Positions 26,279 through 34,554 of a stretch of DNA of 64,000 bases are shown piece by piece. Source of the DNA: Nocardia mangyaensis (GTDB taxonomy: Bacteria > Actinomycetota > Actinomycetes > Mycobacteriales > Mycobacteriaceae); the NCBI RefSeq assembly GCF_001886715.1, contig NZ_CP018082.1, positions 6,944,001 through 7,008,000 of the forward strand. The letters are read 5' to 3'. A program made the position numbers and the translations under genes. How positions within the stretch are numbered: position 1 is the first letter of the stretch; each line of letters begins with the position of its first letter. Below the pieces are notes generated by a model that saw only the letters and a program-made list of their open reading frames with translations, had not been told where the DNA came from and did not search any database.

Positions 26279-26321
26279 ATTACCCACCGGTAATATGGTC
26301 CATAAGTTACCCGCGAGTAGC
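26279..26321. promoter_or_regulatory. Two TTAC-N6-GTAA operator-like inverted repeats upstream of fadE5
   Basis: ATTACCCACCGGTAAT (26279-26294) is a perfect 6-bp inverted repeat with a 4-base spacer. GTTACCCGCGAGTAGC (26306-26321) is a degenerate copy whose centre is 27 bp away. A third member lies upstream of etfD (8463-8478). The size and symmetry suit a TetR-family dimer. The identity of the regulator is not shown. The fadE5 start is 99 bases downstream. Confidence 0.6.
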
Positions 26322-26419
26322 ATGCGGAAAACCGGCAAGGCTACCCGGTGGACGTCACGACGGGCGGGAACGGCGCACAACCGACCGCACCAGAACTCAA
26401 TGGAGAGTGAGTACTCATC

Positions 26420-28255
26420 ATGGGCCACTACAAGGCAAACGTTCGCGACCTCGAGTTCAACCTCTTCGAGGTGCTCGGCATCGACAAGCTGCTGGACGCG
26501 GGCGCCTTCGGTGATCTCGACACCGACACCGTGAAGGAAATGCTGTCCGAGGTCCGCCGCCTGGCCGAGGGCCCGCTGGCCGAGTCGTTCGCCGACGCGG
26601 ACCGCAACCCGCCGACCTTCGACCCGAACACCCACACCGTCACCCTGCCCGAGGCCTTCAAGAAGTCCTACAAGGCACTCGAGGACGGCGAGTGGGCCAA
26701 GGTCGGCGTCGTCGAGGAGCTCGGCGGCCTGAACGCCCCCTCCGCCATCACCTGGGCCCTGTCGGAGATGGTGCTCGGCGCCAACCCGCCGATCCAGATG
26801 TACGCCGCGGGCGCCGGCTTCGCCCAGGTGTTCTTCAACAACGGCACCGAGGAGCAGAAGCAGTGGGCGGCCAAGATCGCCAACCGCAACTGGGGCGCCA
26901 CCATGGTGCTGACCGAGCCCGACGCGGGCTCCGACGTCGGCGCGGGCCGCACCAAGGCGATCAAGCAGGAAGACGGCTCCTGGCACATCGAGGGCGTCAA
27001 GCGCTTCATCACCTCGGGCGACTCCGACGACCTGTTCGAGAACATCATGCACCTGGTGCTGGCCCGCCCCGAGGGCGCCGGACCGGGCACCAAGGGCCTG
27101 TCGCTGTTCTACGTGCCCAAGACCCACTTCGACTTCGACACCGAGACCTACGGCGACCGCAACGGCGTGTTCGTCACCAACGTCGAGCACAAGATGGGCA
27201 TCAAGGCCTCGGCCACCTGTGAGGTCACCTTCGGCGGCCACGGCGTGCCCGCCAAGGGCTGGCTGGTCGGCGAGGTGCACAACGGCATCGCGCAGATGTT
27301 CGACGTCATCGAGAACGCCCGCATGATGGTCGGCACCAAGGCCATCGCGACCCTGTCGACCGGTTACCTGAACGCGCTGGAGTACGCCAAGACCCGCGTC
27401 CAGGGCGCCGACCTGACCCAGATGACCGACAAGACCGCGCCGCGCGTGTCCATCACCCACCACCCGGACGTGCGTCGCTCGCTGGCCACCCAGAAGGCTT
27501 ACGCCGAGGGCCTGCGCGCGATCTACCTCTACACCGCCGCCCATCAGAACGAAGAGATCGCGGCCGCGGTCTCGGGTGCGGACTCCGACGTCGCGTTCCG
27601 CGTGAACGACCTGCTGCTGCCGATCGTCAAGGGTGTCGGCTCCGAGCGCGCCTACCAGTACCTGACCGATTCGCTGCAGACCTTCGGAGGCTCCGGCTTC
27701 CTGCAGGACTACCCGATCGAGCAGTACATCCGCGACGCGAAGATCGACTCGCTCTACGAGGGCACCACCGCCATCCAGGCGCAGGACTTCTTCTTCCGCA
27801 AGATCGCGCGTGACCGCGGTGTGGCCCTGGCCCACGTGGCAGGCCAGATCCAGAAGTTCATCGACGCCGACTCGGCCAACGAGCGCCTCAAGGGCGAGCG
27901 CAAGCTGCTCGCCACCGCGCTCGAGGACGTCCAGACCATGGCTGCCACCCTGACCGGCCACCTGATGGGCGCCCAGGAGCAGCCGACCGAGCTGTACAAG
28001 GTCGGCCTGGGTTCGGTGCGCTTCCTGATGGCCGTCGGCGACCTGTTCATCGGCTGGCAGCTGCTGCAGCAGGCCGAGATCGCCCTGGCGGCCCTGGACA
28101 ACGGCGCCACCGGCTCCGATGTCGCGTTCTACACCGGCAAGGTCGCCTCGGCGCAGTTCTTCGCCCGCAACGTCCTGCCGGAGCTGACCGCCACCCGCGC
28201 GATCCTGGCCAACCTGGACAACGACATCATGGAGCTCGACGAAGCCGCCTTCTGA
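26420..28255 (+). CDS. fadE5: Acyl-CoA dehydrogenase FadE5
   Basis: The product is 611 residues, which is the length of M. tuberculosis FadE5 (Rv0244c) as I recall it, and it shares the start ([19 protein letters not shown]) and long identical stretches such as [20 protein letters not shown] and [20 protein letters not shown]. It is an FAD enzyme that introduces the alpha-beta double bond in acyl-CoAs and passes electrons to ETF. FadE5 differs from classical ACADs by an extended C-terminal domain, seen here as helices after residue 480 ([20 protein letters not shown]). ETF is reoxidised by EtfD, encoded at 8561, so both ends of one electron path lie in this window. The ATG at 26420 follows GGAGAGTGAG. 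Confidence 0.95.
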   Translation: MGHYKANVRDLEFNLFEVLGIDKLLDAGAFGDLDTDTVKEMLSEVRRLAEGPLAESFADADRNPPTFDPNTHTVTLPEAFKKSYKALEDGEWAKVGVVEELGGLNAPSAITWALSEMVLGANPPIQMYAAGAGFAQVFFNNGTEEQKQWAAKIANRNWGATMVLTEPDAGSDVGAGRTKAIKQEDGSWHIEGVKRFITSGDSDDLFENIMHLVLARPEGAGPGTKGLSLFYVPKTHFDFDTETYGDRNGVFVTNVEHKMGIKASATCEVTFGGHGVPAKGWLVGEVHNGIAQMFDVIENARMMVGTKAIATLSTGYLNALEYAKTRVQGADLTQMTDKTAPRVSITHHPDVRRSLATQKAYAEGLRAIYLYTAAHQNEEIAAAVSGADSDVAFRVNDLLLPIVKGVGSERAYQYLTDSLQTFGGSGFLQDYPIEQYIRDAKIDSLYEGTTAIQAQDFFFRKIARDRGVALAHVAGQIQKFIDADSANERLKGERKLLATALEDVQTMAATLTGHLMGAQEQPTELYKVGLGSVRFLMAVGDLFIGWQLLQQAEIALAALDNGATGSDVAFYTGKVASAQFFARNVLPELTATRAILANLDNDIMELDEAAF

Positions 28256-28275
28256 TCCGCCTCTCCGCGTATTTT

Positions 28276-28301
28276 GGCCAGACTCAGGTGAGTCTCCGGC
28301 C
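28276..28301 (+). terminator. Hairpin after fadE5
   Basis: The perfect inverted repeat AGACTCA-GG-TGAGTCT (28280-28295) is framed by GGCC on both sides with a two-base bulge. It starts 21 bases after the fadE5 stop. A second hairpin at 28381-28410 may be the main terminator. Confidence 0.5.
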
Positions 28302-28345
28302 TGGCACGCGGCTGGCGGGGAGGTGCGTGGGGAGTTAGCCAGTTC

Positions 28346-28370
28346 CCGGTGGGTTACCCATGTTCTCGCG
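28346..28370 (-). repeat. 25-bp dispersed intergenic repeat, copy 3 (inverted, diverged)
   Basis: This matches the other two copies at 22 of 25 positions on the minus strand. It contains the exact palindrome TGGGTTACCCA. It lies between fadE5 and the DUF4143 cassette. Confidence 0.6.
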
Positions 28371-28386
28371 GGATCTGTCGAACGGT

Positions 28387-28416
28387 CCGGAGCTACTGCT
28401 CCGGGCCGTTTGTCGT
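28387..28416 (+). repeat. Left copy of a hairpin-containing direct repeat flanking the DUF4143 cassette
   Basis: These 30 bases match 29812-29841 at 29 of 30 positions. They include most of the terminator-like hairpin CGGTCCGGAGC-TACT-GCTCCGGGCCG (28381-28410 with AA/TT closing). This copy is probably the original fadE5 terminator. Confidence 0.75.
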
Positions 28417-28444
28417 ATCAGGTCACTGCCGTCGCAGTTCGGCG

Positions 28445-28530
28445 TTTACCCGAGTACAGGTTGTGCGTTTACCAGAGTAGAGGCCCTGCGATTGCAAGAC
28501 TAGAGGCTGTGCGATTGCTAGATTAGCCGC
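28445..28530 (+). promoter_or_regulatory. 23-bp tandem repeats immediately upstream of the DUF4143 ATPase start
   Basis: Three full units (28445-28467, 28468-28490, 28491-28513) and a partial fourth (28514-28530) run up to the ATG at 28531. Shared positions follow wTTrC-mrGAsTAgAGG-TGCG. The last unit contains the palindrome GCTAGATTAGC, which overlaps a possible -10 box TAGATT only 5 bases before the ATG. This suggests a leaderless transcript controlled by a protein bound to the repeats, perhaps the gene product itself. Confidence 0.55.
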
Positions 28531-29802
28531 ATGGCCGAGTATCAACAGCGCATCATCGACCAAGTTCTGGACGATATCCAGCCGCACCTGAGAGCGCTCG
28601 CGATTTTCGGCCCCAAAGGCGTGGGAAAGACCGCGACCGCCCTCCAGCGCGCCGCCTGGACCATCGACCTCAGTCTGCCCGCTCAACGAGAGTTGATCAT
28701 CGCCGACCCCTCGATTCTGACTCACACGAAGGGGCCCGTACTGGTCGACGAGTGGCAACGGCTGCCCGAGGTCTGGGACCACATCAGACACGCCGTCGAC
28801 GCGGGATCGCCACCAGGACACTTCATCATCGCCGGCAGCTCGGCTCCCCGCGGAGCGGTTGTGCACTCGGGCGCGGGCCGGATCGTCCCGATGCGGATGC
28901 GGCCGTTGAGCATCGCCGAACGTGGTATCGAAGCTCCGACCGTACGGTTGGCCGATCTCCTCGACGGTGGGGCCGATATCCATGGATCGACAGCACTGCG
29001 ACTTGTCGACTACGTCGAAGAGATCACCGCATCGGGGTTCCCCGCAATTCGCCCGCTGCCGCCTCGGGTTCGCCGCGTCGAGCTCGAGGCCTATCTCGAC
29101 AATGTCGTGCAACGCGAGTTCCCGGAGCAGGGCTATCCGGTGCGCAAACCCGAGGTGCTACGCGCGTGGCTGGCGGCGTACGCGGCCGCCACTTCCTCGA
29201 CAGCCGCGTACTCCAAGATCCTCGATGCGGCTACCCCTGGTCTGCCGAGCAAACCTGCCCAGGAAACCACGCTGGCCTATCGCGATGCGCTGTCGTCGTT
29301 GTGGCTTCTGGATCCCGTTCCCGCGTGGATTCCGAGCCGGAACCACCTCGACCGACTCGGGCAAGCTCCCAAGCACCAGCTCGCGGATCCCGCCCTGGCT
29401 GCACGTCTACTCGGTCTCGATGCCAAGGCTTTGCTCCGCGCCGAGCAAGGCACCGGAAGGCGGCTCCGCGAAGGCACGATTCTCGGCGCACTGTTCGAAC
29501 ATCTGGTCACATTGAGCGTGCAAGCCTACGCGCAAGCTGGCGAAGCCCCGGTCGGACATCTGCGGACCCGCAACGGAGATCACGAGGTCGACCTCATCGT
29601 CCAACGCTCGGACGGTCGGGTGCTGCCGATCGAGGTGAAGCTCGCGGACCGGGTCACCGATGTCGATGTCAAACACTTGCTCTGGCTCCGGGACCGGATC
29701 GGCGACGATGTCGTGGATGCGGCCGTCGTGTACGCGGGCGAACATGCCTACCGCCGTCCGGACGGAATCGCAGTCATCCCACTCGCGCTTCTAGGACCTT
29801 GA
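28531..29802 (+). CDS. ATP-binding protein of the DUF4143 type
   Basis: The 423-residue protein has a Walker A (IFGPKGVGKTATALQRAA, ~27-40) and Walker B (GPVLVDEWQRLPEVWDHI), a sensor-like AGSSAPRGAVVHSGAGR, and the AAA_14/DUF4143 C-terminal half. The latter ends with HEVDLIVQRSDGRVLPIEVKL, a spacing of acidic residues and E-V-K that looks like a restriction-endonuclease fold. Family members are widespread, mobile and of unclear function. It is alone in its cassette, with near-identical hairpin repeats on both sides and tandem repeats at its start, so it was probably inserted behind fadE5. No ribosome-binding site is visible. Confidence 0.85.
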   Translation: MAEYQQRIIDQVLDDIQPHLRALAIFGPKGVGKTATALQRAAWTIDLSLPAQRELIIADPSILTHTKGPVLVDEWQRLPEVWDHIRHAVDAGSPPGHFIIAGSSAPRGAVVHSGAGRIVPMRMRPLSIAERGIEAPTVRLADLLDGGADIHGSTALRLVDYVEEITASGFPAIRPLPPRVRRVELEAYLDNVVQREFPEQGYPVRKPEVLRAWLAAYAAATSSTAAYSKILDAATPGLPSKPAQETTLAYRDALSSLWLLDPVPAWIPSRNHLDRLGQAPKHQLADPALAARLLGLDAKALLRAEQGTGRRLREGTILGALFEHLVTLSVQAYAQAGEAPVGHLRTRNGDHEVDLIVQRSDGRVLPIEVKLADRVTDVDVKHLLWLRDRIGDDVVDAAVVYAGEHAYRRPDGIAVIPLALLGP

Positions 29803-29811
29803 GGGCGCGGC

Positions 29812-29841
29812 CCGGAGCTATTGCTCCGGGCCGTTTGTCGT
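29812..29841 (+). repeat. Right copy of the direct repeat flanking the DUF4143 cassette
   Basis: This includes the hairpin CGGCCCGGAGC-TATT-GCTCCGGGCCG (29808-29833), which begins 5 bases after the ATPase stop. It is 29/30 identical to 28387-28416, with the same TTTGTCGT after the stem. It acts as the terminator of the ATPase gene. Confidence 0.75.
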
Positions 29842-29903
29842 TCGTCGGCAAGATCGGCGGGTATCCTGGGTGATACCGTCGATGCATCGCTCGGGGGGTC
29901 GAG

Positions 29904-30617
29904 ATGGCTGAAAGTTCCGCGCTCAGTGTGTATTTGCGCGAACGGCGGATGGCCGCCGGGCTCGCACGGGCCGAGCTGGCCGTGCGGGCGCAGATGGCGC
30001 CGCTGCTGATCACGCAGATCGAGGCGGGCACGCTGGTGCCCAATCCGCCGATGCTGCAGCGTCTCTTCGACAGCCTCGACGTGCCGCAGTGGTACCGCAA
30101 ACACATCCTCGTGCTCGGCCTGCCCTCGGTCGAGTCCGGTCCACCGGCCACCGCGCCCTCGGCCGAGGACCTGGCCGACCTGGCCAGCCTCACCCACCCC
30201 GCCTGCTTCCAGCGCTTCCCCACCATGGACGTGCTCGCCGCGAACGCCGACTACCAGCGCCTGTTCCCCGGCATGGGCGCCGGCGTCAACATGCTGCAGT
30301 GGATGTTCCTGAACCAGACCGCGAAGGAGGTCTTCGTCGACTGGACCACCGAGGCCCAGTTACTGGTCCACGCCTTCCGCATGCTCTCCCCGCTCGCTCC
30401 CAGCCACCGCGTCAGCGCCATCGCCGAAGCCTGCGGCCGCTCCCCCGACTGGGACGAGATCTGGGCCAGCGACGTCCGTCCCCAGGACATCGCCCGCCGC
30501 CACATCCGCCTCCGCGAACCCGGCACCACCACCGAACGCCGCATGCTCCTCCGCGTCTACGACCCAGCCTTCCCCACCCGCCCCTGGTGGCTCTACCGCC
30601 TCATCCCCACCCGCTGA
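29904..30617 (+). CDS. XRE/MmyB-type transcriptional regulator
   Basis: The 237-residue protein has an N-terminal helix-turn-helix (residues 6-60, ERRMAAGLARAELAVRAQMA then LITQIEAGTLVPNPPMLQRL) followed by the MmyB ligand-binding domain (~85-237), with the typical FPTMDVLAANADYQRLFPGM, NMLQWMFLNQTAKEVFVDW and a C-terminal WWLYRLIP. MmyB-like regulators are thought to bind fatty-acid-like or aromatic ligands and usually control a neighbouring reductase or hydrolase. None lies next to it, so the regulon is unknown. Helix 3 lacks the canonical Ser-Arg-Arg, so DNA recognition may differ. Confidence 0.82.
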   Translation: MAESSALSVYLRERRMAAGLARAELAVRAQMAPLLITQIEAGTLVPNPPMLQRLFDSLDVPQWYRKHILVLGLPSVESGPPATAPSAEDLADLASLTHPACFQRFPTMDVLAANADYQRLFPGMGAGVNMLQWMFLNQTAKEVFVDWTTEAQLLVHAFRMLSPLAPSHRVSAIAEACGRSPDWDEIWASDVRPQDIARRHIRLREPGTTTERRMLLRVYDPAFPTRPWWLYRLIPTR

Positions 30618-30752
30618 CGCAGAAGGGTCCGCTCAGGCGGGCATCAGCCGTCCCCACAGGTGACAAGCAATCTGAACGTGCCCCCGCCCGCCAAGTATCG
30701 CGGCTTCAGCATCGGAGAAGGTGATCTTCAGTTGACCGGGACCACCGCCACG

Positions 30753-31826
30753 TCATCGTGAGGCGACGCAAACCGTCAAACCGTTTGCGGCTCCGTCATT
30801 GCGGACGAACTTGTACACCCAGCCGGTCCCGCAGTCGGTGGCCACATCGTGCACCTCGGTGACGAGATGGTCAGCGGCTGGGTCGGAACAGTCGGTCACC
30901 TTCGGTTGCAGGGGTTCGCGGACATCGGTGGCACAGTCGCCCGGTGTGCCGTATCCGATGTGGTCGGTGGCGACGGGGCCGCTGCATTGGACGTAGTAGA
31001 ACGCCGCGCCCGAGGAACTGTGCACGTAGGAGGACTGGGAGTTGCGGATGCCGGCGCAGGCGCGGTTCCCGGGATCCTGATACTCGACGCGGCCGTCGAG
31101 TACGCGATACATCGCTTCGGGAGCGTCGCAGGGGACCGGGGTTTGATCGAATTTGGCGACGCACTCACCGACCTCGGCGGTCTTCGAGTGGCCCGCTAGA
31201 TATCGGGCGCAGATCACGATGCCGCGGCCGCCCAGTGACGTCAGCCCGAACGCCAACCGCGTCTCCGGTTCCTCGGCACAGGCGCGGTCGGTGGCGGGAA
31301 TCGTCGCATGCAGTTCGGTACTCAACACTTGGATGGGATCAACGTGGGTGCACGGCACCCGGCGCGCTGTCGTCCCCTTTTCGGAAACCTCCACGCAGTC
31401 GCCCTGCCGCAGCGACCCCGGATCGTCGTTCGCGTTCCTGGTCGGCTCCAAGCACAGCACCACATCGGGGTACTGCGTATCCCGTTCCGCGCGGGTGGCG
31501 GCATCGTGTTTCATACATGCCGCGCTGTCGGGCCGCTCGCGCGGCTCGCGCGCCATGATGCGGTGGGTGGCTTCCGGTTCGTCGCAGGCCAGTTCGGCGA
31601 CTGTCGCCGGGCCCACACAGTCACCAATCGCCAGCACGATCGGGTCGGGCCGCGTCACCAGATAGCCGGTGACCGCACCGGCCGCCGCGAGCAGGACCAC
31701 GCCGACCAGTGCGGCGATCACGACTCTGCGGGTCCGCCGCATGGGTGGGGCGACCGGGGGCGCGGCAAGCGGCGGGTTGGCGATGGCTGGCGTTCCCCCG
31801 GTGTTCGGGGACTGGTCGGGGTGCAC
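30753..31826 (-). CDS. LppU-like membrane-anchored protein with four Cys-rich repeats
   Basis: The GTG at 31826 opens a 357-residue protein with a Pro-rich cytoplasmic N-terminus (1-28), one transmembrane helix (about 34-58, VVIAALVGVVLLAAAGAVTG) and an external part built of four repeats of ~65-75 residues. Each repeat starts with G[DE]CV/A (IGDCVGPATV; RQGDCVEVS; EVGECVAKF; TPGDCATDV) and holds a second Cys followed by an acidic or His turn. This is the LppU/SCO3897 pattern of actinobacterial cell-surface proteins, usually with one unit. Disulfides within each repeat are expected. A related single-unit protein is encoded at 34555. Confidence 0.75.
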   Translation of the reverse strand: MHPDQSPNTGGTPAIANPPLAAPPVAPPMRRTRRVVIAALVGVVLLAAAGAVTGYLVTRPDPIVLAIGDCVGPATVAELACDEPEATHRIMAREPRERPDSAACMKHDAATRAERDTQYPDVVLCLEPTRNANDDPGSLRQGDCVEVSEKGTTARRVPCTHVDPIQVLSTELHATIPATDRACAEEPETRLAFGLTSLGGRGIVICARYLAGHSKTAEVGECVAKFDQTPVPCDAPEAMYRVLDGRVEYQDPGNRACAGIRNSQSSYVHSSSGAAFYYVQCSGPVATDHIGYGTPGDCATDVREPLQPKVTDCSDPAADHLVTEVHDVATDCGTGWVYKFVRNDGAANGLTVCVASR

Positions 31827-32109
31827 GAAGAACTCCTGAAATCACACTGTCGTCCACCAGGAACCCCTCCAGCGGGACCGCTGCCGGGAGGCACCTGGGC
31901 GTCCGACCAGGGTTCGCGCACGGTGATGAAATGCCTTCCCCCCCAATCGAATAGCTTCGTCCACAGTAGCACCACCCCAGGGCTCCGATAGGGTCGTGTT
32001 TCAGCACCCAGAATCGGCAGTTCATGCCCACACTTCACGACTTTGACGAAGCCCTGGACCCTCCCCCCACCTCGTTCACACTTCACCTCACGTTGACCCG
32101 AAACCAAGA
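31827..32109. other. Intergenic region without visible gene
   Basis: From the LppU-like start to the terminator at 32110 I see no credible coding frame, RNA or repeat. The promoter of the LppU-like gene should lie here. Confidence 0.5.
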
Positions 32110-32144
32110 AATGGCCCACACTCCGGTAGGGAGTGTGGGCCATT
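32110..32144 (-). terminator. Terminator for the minus-strand gene at 32171
   Basis: A 15-bp perfect stem (AATGGCCCACACTCC with its complement) and a 5-base loop begin 26 bases beyond the stop on the minus strand. Confidence 0.75.
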
Positions 32145-32170
32145 CGCCTCAGTGCATGCTCACTTCCCGA

Positions 32171-32542
32171 CTAGTTCGGCGGATAGTTGCCCCCGGCGCC
32201 GAAGAGGTCCCGGTAGATCCAGAAGACCGCGCCGTCCTCCGCGAAGAAGGTCGTCGCACCCGACAGACCCGATTCGCTCGGCGTTTCCTGCGGCGGCTGC
32301 TCGGGGCTGGGCACTGTGGGACCGGGAAGGACGCCCCGTCGGATGAGGTAGGTCTCCTCGCCGGTGACTGCGTTGCTCGGGACCTCCCAATAGGTGTCCC
32401 ATGCGGTCGGCGGCTCGGGAGAGCCACCGCCGATGACCCCGCCCTGGAACGGACGAGCCAAGACCGGCCGTGCCTGCCGGGGCACGCGAATCCTGGTCCA
32501 CGCATCGTTCGAGTTCACCCTGAGGCGCATCAATTTCGACAT
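32171..32542 (-). CDS. Small hypothetical protein
   Basis: The ATG at 32542 has AAAGGAAA 4-5 bases upstream. The 123-residue product is soluble, with no signal. It begins MSKLMRLRVNSNDAWTRIRV, has a Pro-rich middle (PGPTVPSPEQPPQETPSE) and ends in GAVFWIYRDLFGAGGNYPPN. The family is not recognised. It has its own terminator. The neighbouring IS remnants suggest it lies in an accessory island. The 300 bases between it and the first IS remnant show no gene. Confidence 0.55.
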   Translation of the reverse strand: MSKLMRLRVNSNDAWTRIRVPRQARPVLARPFQGGVIGGGSPEPPTAWDTYWEVPSNAVTGEETYLIRRGVLPGPTVPSPEQPPQETPSESGLSGATTFFAEDGAVFWIYRDLFGAGGNYPPN

Positions 32543-32841
32543 TTCGTTTCCTTTCATTCTCTACAGAGGAGGGCAGGTTCTGCTGTCACCGATCACAGTC
32601 GACGGTGAGTGTTGGCCCGCAATCCTTTTCGGCCAGGGGGCGGATAAACCAGACCCGGATACCGCGGGACTGCACGTTCAGTGGCCCGCACTTGTTCCAC
32701 ACAGATGATCAACCCGCGACCGCACGTAGCGGGTTCTGATCACGCACCGCGAGCGCGTCTTCGGCGCGATCTCTAGCGACTGGACAGTCAAGAATTCCAC
32801 ATCAAACCTCTTAAAACATGTCCGTAAGCCGTTGAGCAGCA

Positions 32842-33510
32842 ATGGTTATCGTGTCGCCTGTGGTGATCTCGACGTCCGACGCGGTGATGGTGGAGTTGTT
32901 CTCCGGGTTGCGGGCACGGACGTTCTCTCGCCTGATCACGCAGTTGCGGCGCGAGGGCGCTGATCCGCCGTTGCGGGGTCGGCCGTGGAGGTTGTGTTTC
33001 GAGGACCGGGTGTTGCTGGTGGCCAACTACTGGCGGACCAACCTCACGATGCGCCAACTCGCTGCGGTGTTCGGGGTGTCGAATCAGCCGCGGCCCCAGT
33101 GATCGATGACCTTGGACCGGTGTTGGCGCTACGGCCCCGGGCTCGGTTTCCCCGTATGCGGTGTTGATCGTGGACGGCACTCTGGTCTCGACCCGTGATC
33201 ACAAGGTGGTAGCGCAGAGTGGGAACTACCGGTACTCGACCAACCTTCAGGTCGTGATCGACGCCGACACCGAACTCGTCGTCGCACTCGGGCGGCCGTT
33301 GCCCGGTAACCGCAACGACTGTCGTGCCTGGACCGAGTCCGGTGCTGCCGATGCCTGCCGCAACGCGGTGGTCATCGCCGATGGCGGCCACGGGGGCACC
33401 GGTGTGTTAATCCCGCACCGCCGGTCACCCCTGGTGTCGAGCTGCCGGAATGGCCAACTGACACAGAACAAGTCCCACCGCAAGGTCCGTGCTCGCGTCG
33501 AGCGACCAGC
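32842..33510 (+). pseudogene. Broken IS5-type transposase remnant
   Basis: The pieces of one transposase lie in three frames. The N-terminal domain (32842-33090, FSGLRARTFSRLITQLRREG and LANYWRTNLTMRQLAAVFGV-like) is followed by VIDDLGPVLALRPRARFP in the second frame (to ~33165). The DDE core comes in a third frame (33161-33500: LIVDGTLVSTRDH, NLQVVIDADTELVVALG, GNRNDCRAWTESGA, HRKVRARVER). The first catalytic Asp (VDGT) is present, but the gene has at least two frameshifts and is cut at ~33505 by a fragment of another element. It cannot encode an active transposase. Confidence 0.8.
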
Positions 33511-33700
33511 ACGAGGTTGCAGGTTCAACGGCCCGAACTCATCGACAGAGAACCCGCCCGTCCGCGGTTCTGTGGTCGTACAGGTCCAGGATTCGGTTCA
33601 TCTTCATGGCGAACTCGGGATCGGTGCCGGCTTTCCACGTCTTGACCGCTTGCCACGACACACCCTCGGCCTTCAAGATCTTGCGCAGAGTCTCACGACG
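33505..33700 (-). pseudogene. IS630-type transposase fragment
   Basis: Read on the minus strand, this short stretch encodes RETLRKILKAEGVSWQAVK then TWKAGTDPEFAMKMNRILDL, YDHRTADGRVLC and, after a one-base frame change, VDEFGPLNLQPRAGR. This is the helix-turn-helix end and first DDE strand of IS630-family transposases. Both ends are missing, so it is a relic wedged between two other IS remnants. Confidence 0.75.
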
Positions 33701-34449
33701 TCACCTTCGACCCTGCACTTCGTCGCCGGCGTGATCCGCCACCACCGCCGCGAAATCGGTTCACGCTGGCGGGCACTGGATCCGGGCCAACAAGCCATGC
33801 TCGTGCTGGTCTACCTGCGCAAAGGCGAACCCTTCACCGAACTCGGGGCCGGGTTCGGAATCTCTACTACGACGGCGTGGCGCTACGTCGAGGAAACAAC
33901 CTCGGTGCTCGCGGCACGAGCACCGGGACTGAGATCAGCGCTGCGGACCGCGAAAGCCGCAGGTCATAGCTATCCGATCCTCGATGGCACCGTGATCGCG
34001 ATCGATCGCGTCGCTGCGGATCGACCATTGCACTCGGGCAAGCACCGGTTACACGGGATGAACGTGGGAGGTCCTGGCCTCGCCTGACGGTGAGATCGTG
34101 TGGCTGTCACCGGCCTTGCCGGGCAGTGTCCATGACAGCAAAGCGGCCTGGATCTGGCAGATAGTGACCCGAGTTGGTCATTGGTGGCTGGATAGTGTTG
34201 GCGGACAAGGGGTATCAGGGTGTCGCAGGTGTCCTCACCCCGTACAAGGGCAGGAACAAACCGGCGTCGCAGAAGGAAGCCAACCGTGCCCACGCACGGC
34301 TACGCAGCCGCGGCGAGCGGGCATTCGCCCAGCTCGAGGTGTGGAAGATTCTGCGGAAGCTGCGTTGTTGTCCCGACAAGACGACTCGGCTCGTCAAGGC
34401 GATCGGAGTTCTTCAGGACCGCGAGCGTCAGGCCGCGGCAGCAGGATGA
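33700..34449 (+). pseudogene. Broken IS5-family transposase (second element)
   Basis: The gene starts inside the N-terminal domain (TLHFVAGVIRHHRREIGSRW, then GISTTTAWRYVEET), reaches the first catalytic region (ILDGTVIAIDRVAADRPLHS, GKHRLHGMNV), shifts frame near 34075 into VWLSPALPGSVHDSKAAWIW, and shifts again near 34190 into LADKGYQGVAGVLTPYKGRN and NRAHARLRSRGERAFAQLEV with the C-terminal WKILRKLRCCPDK. Two frameshifts and a missing start make it inactive. No clear inverted repeats bound it. Confidence 0.82.
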
Positions 34450-34554
34450 GAAAGGCTCAGTACTGTTCGGCCGATATCAATTCTGCCAGAGCTGGTTTCA
34501 GGCACCGCCTCGAGCCCAGGCACGCGCGGCAACGGCGTCCAGTCCGAGCACTTT

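Noticed and set aside
26243..27961. A minus-strand frame of ~570 codons antisense to fadE5
   Set aside because: It mirrors the codon pattern of fadE5 and has no motif; fadE5 is unambiguous.
28445..28530. Short CRISPR-like array
   Set aside because: Units are contiguous 23-bp tandem repeats without spacers, and no cas genes are nearby.
32842..34449. An intact composite transposon
   Set aside because: All three transposase remnants are frameshifted or truncated, from different families, and I found no matching terminal inverted repeats or target duplication.
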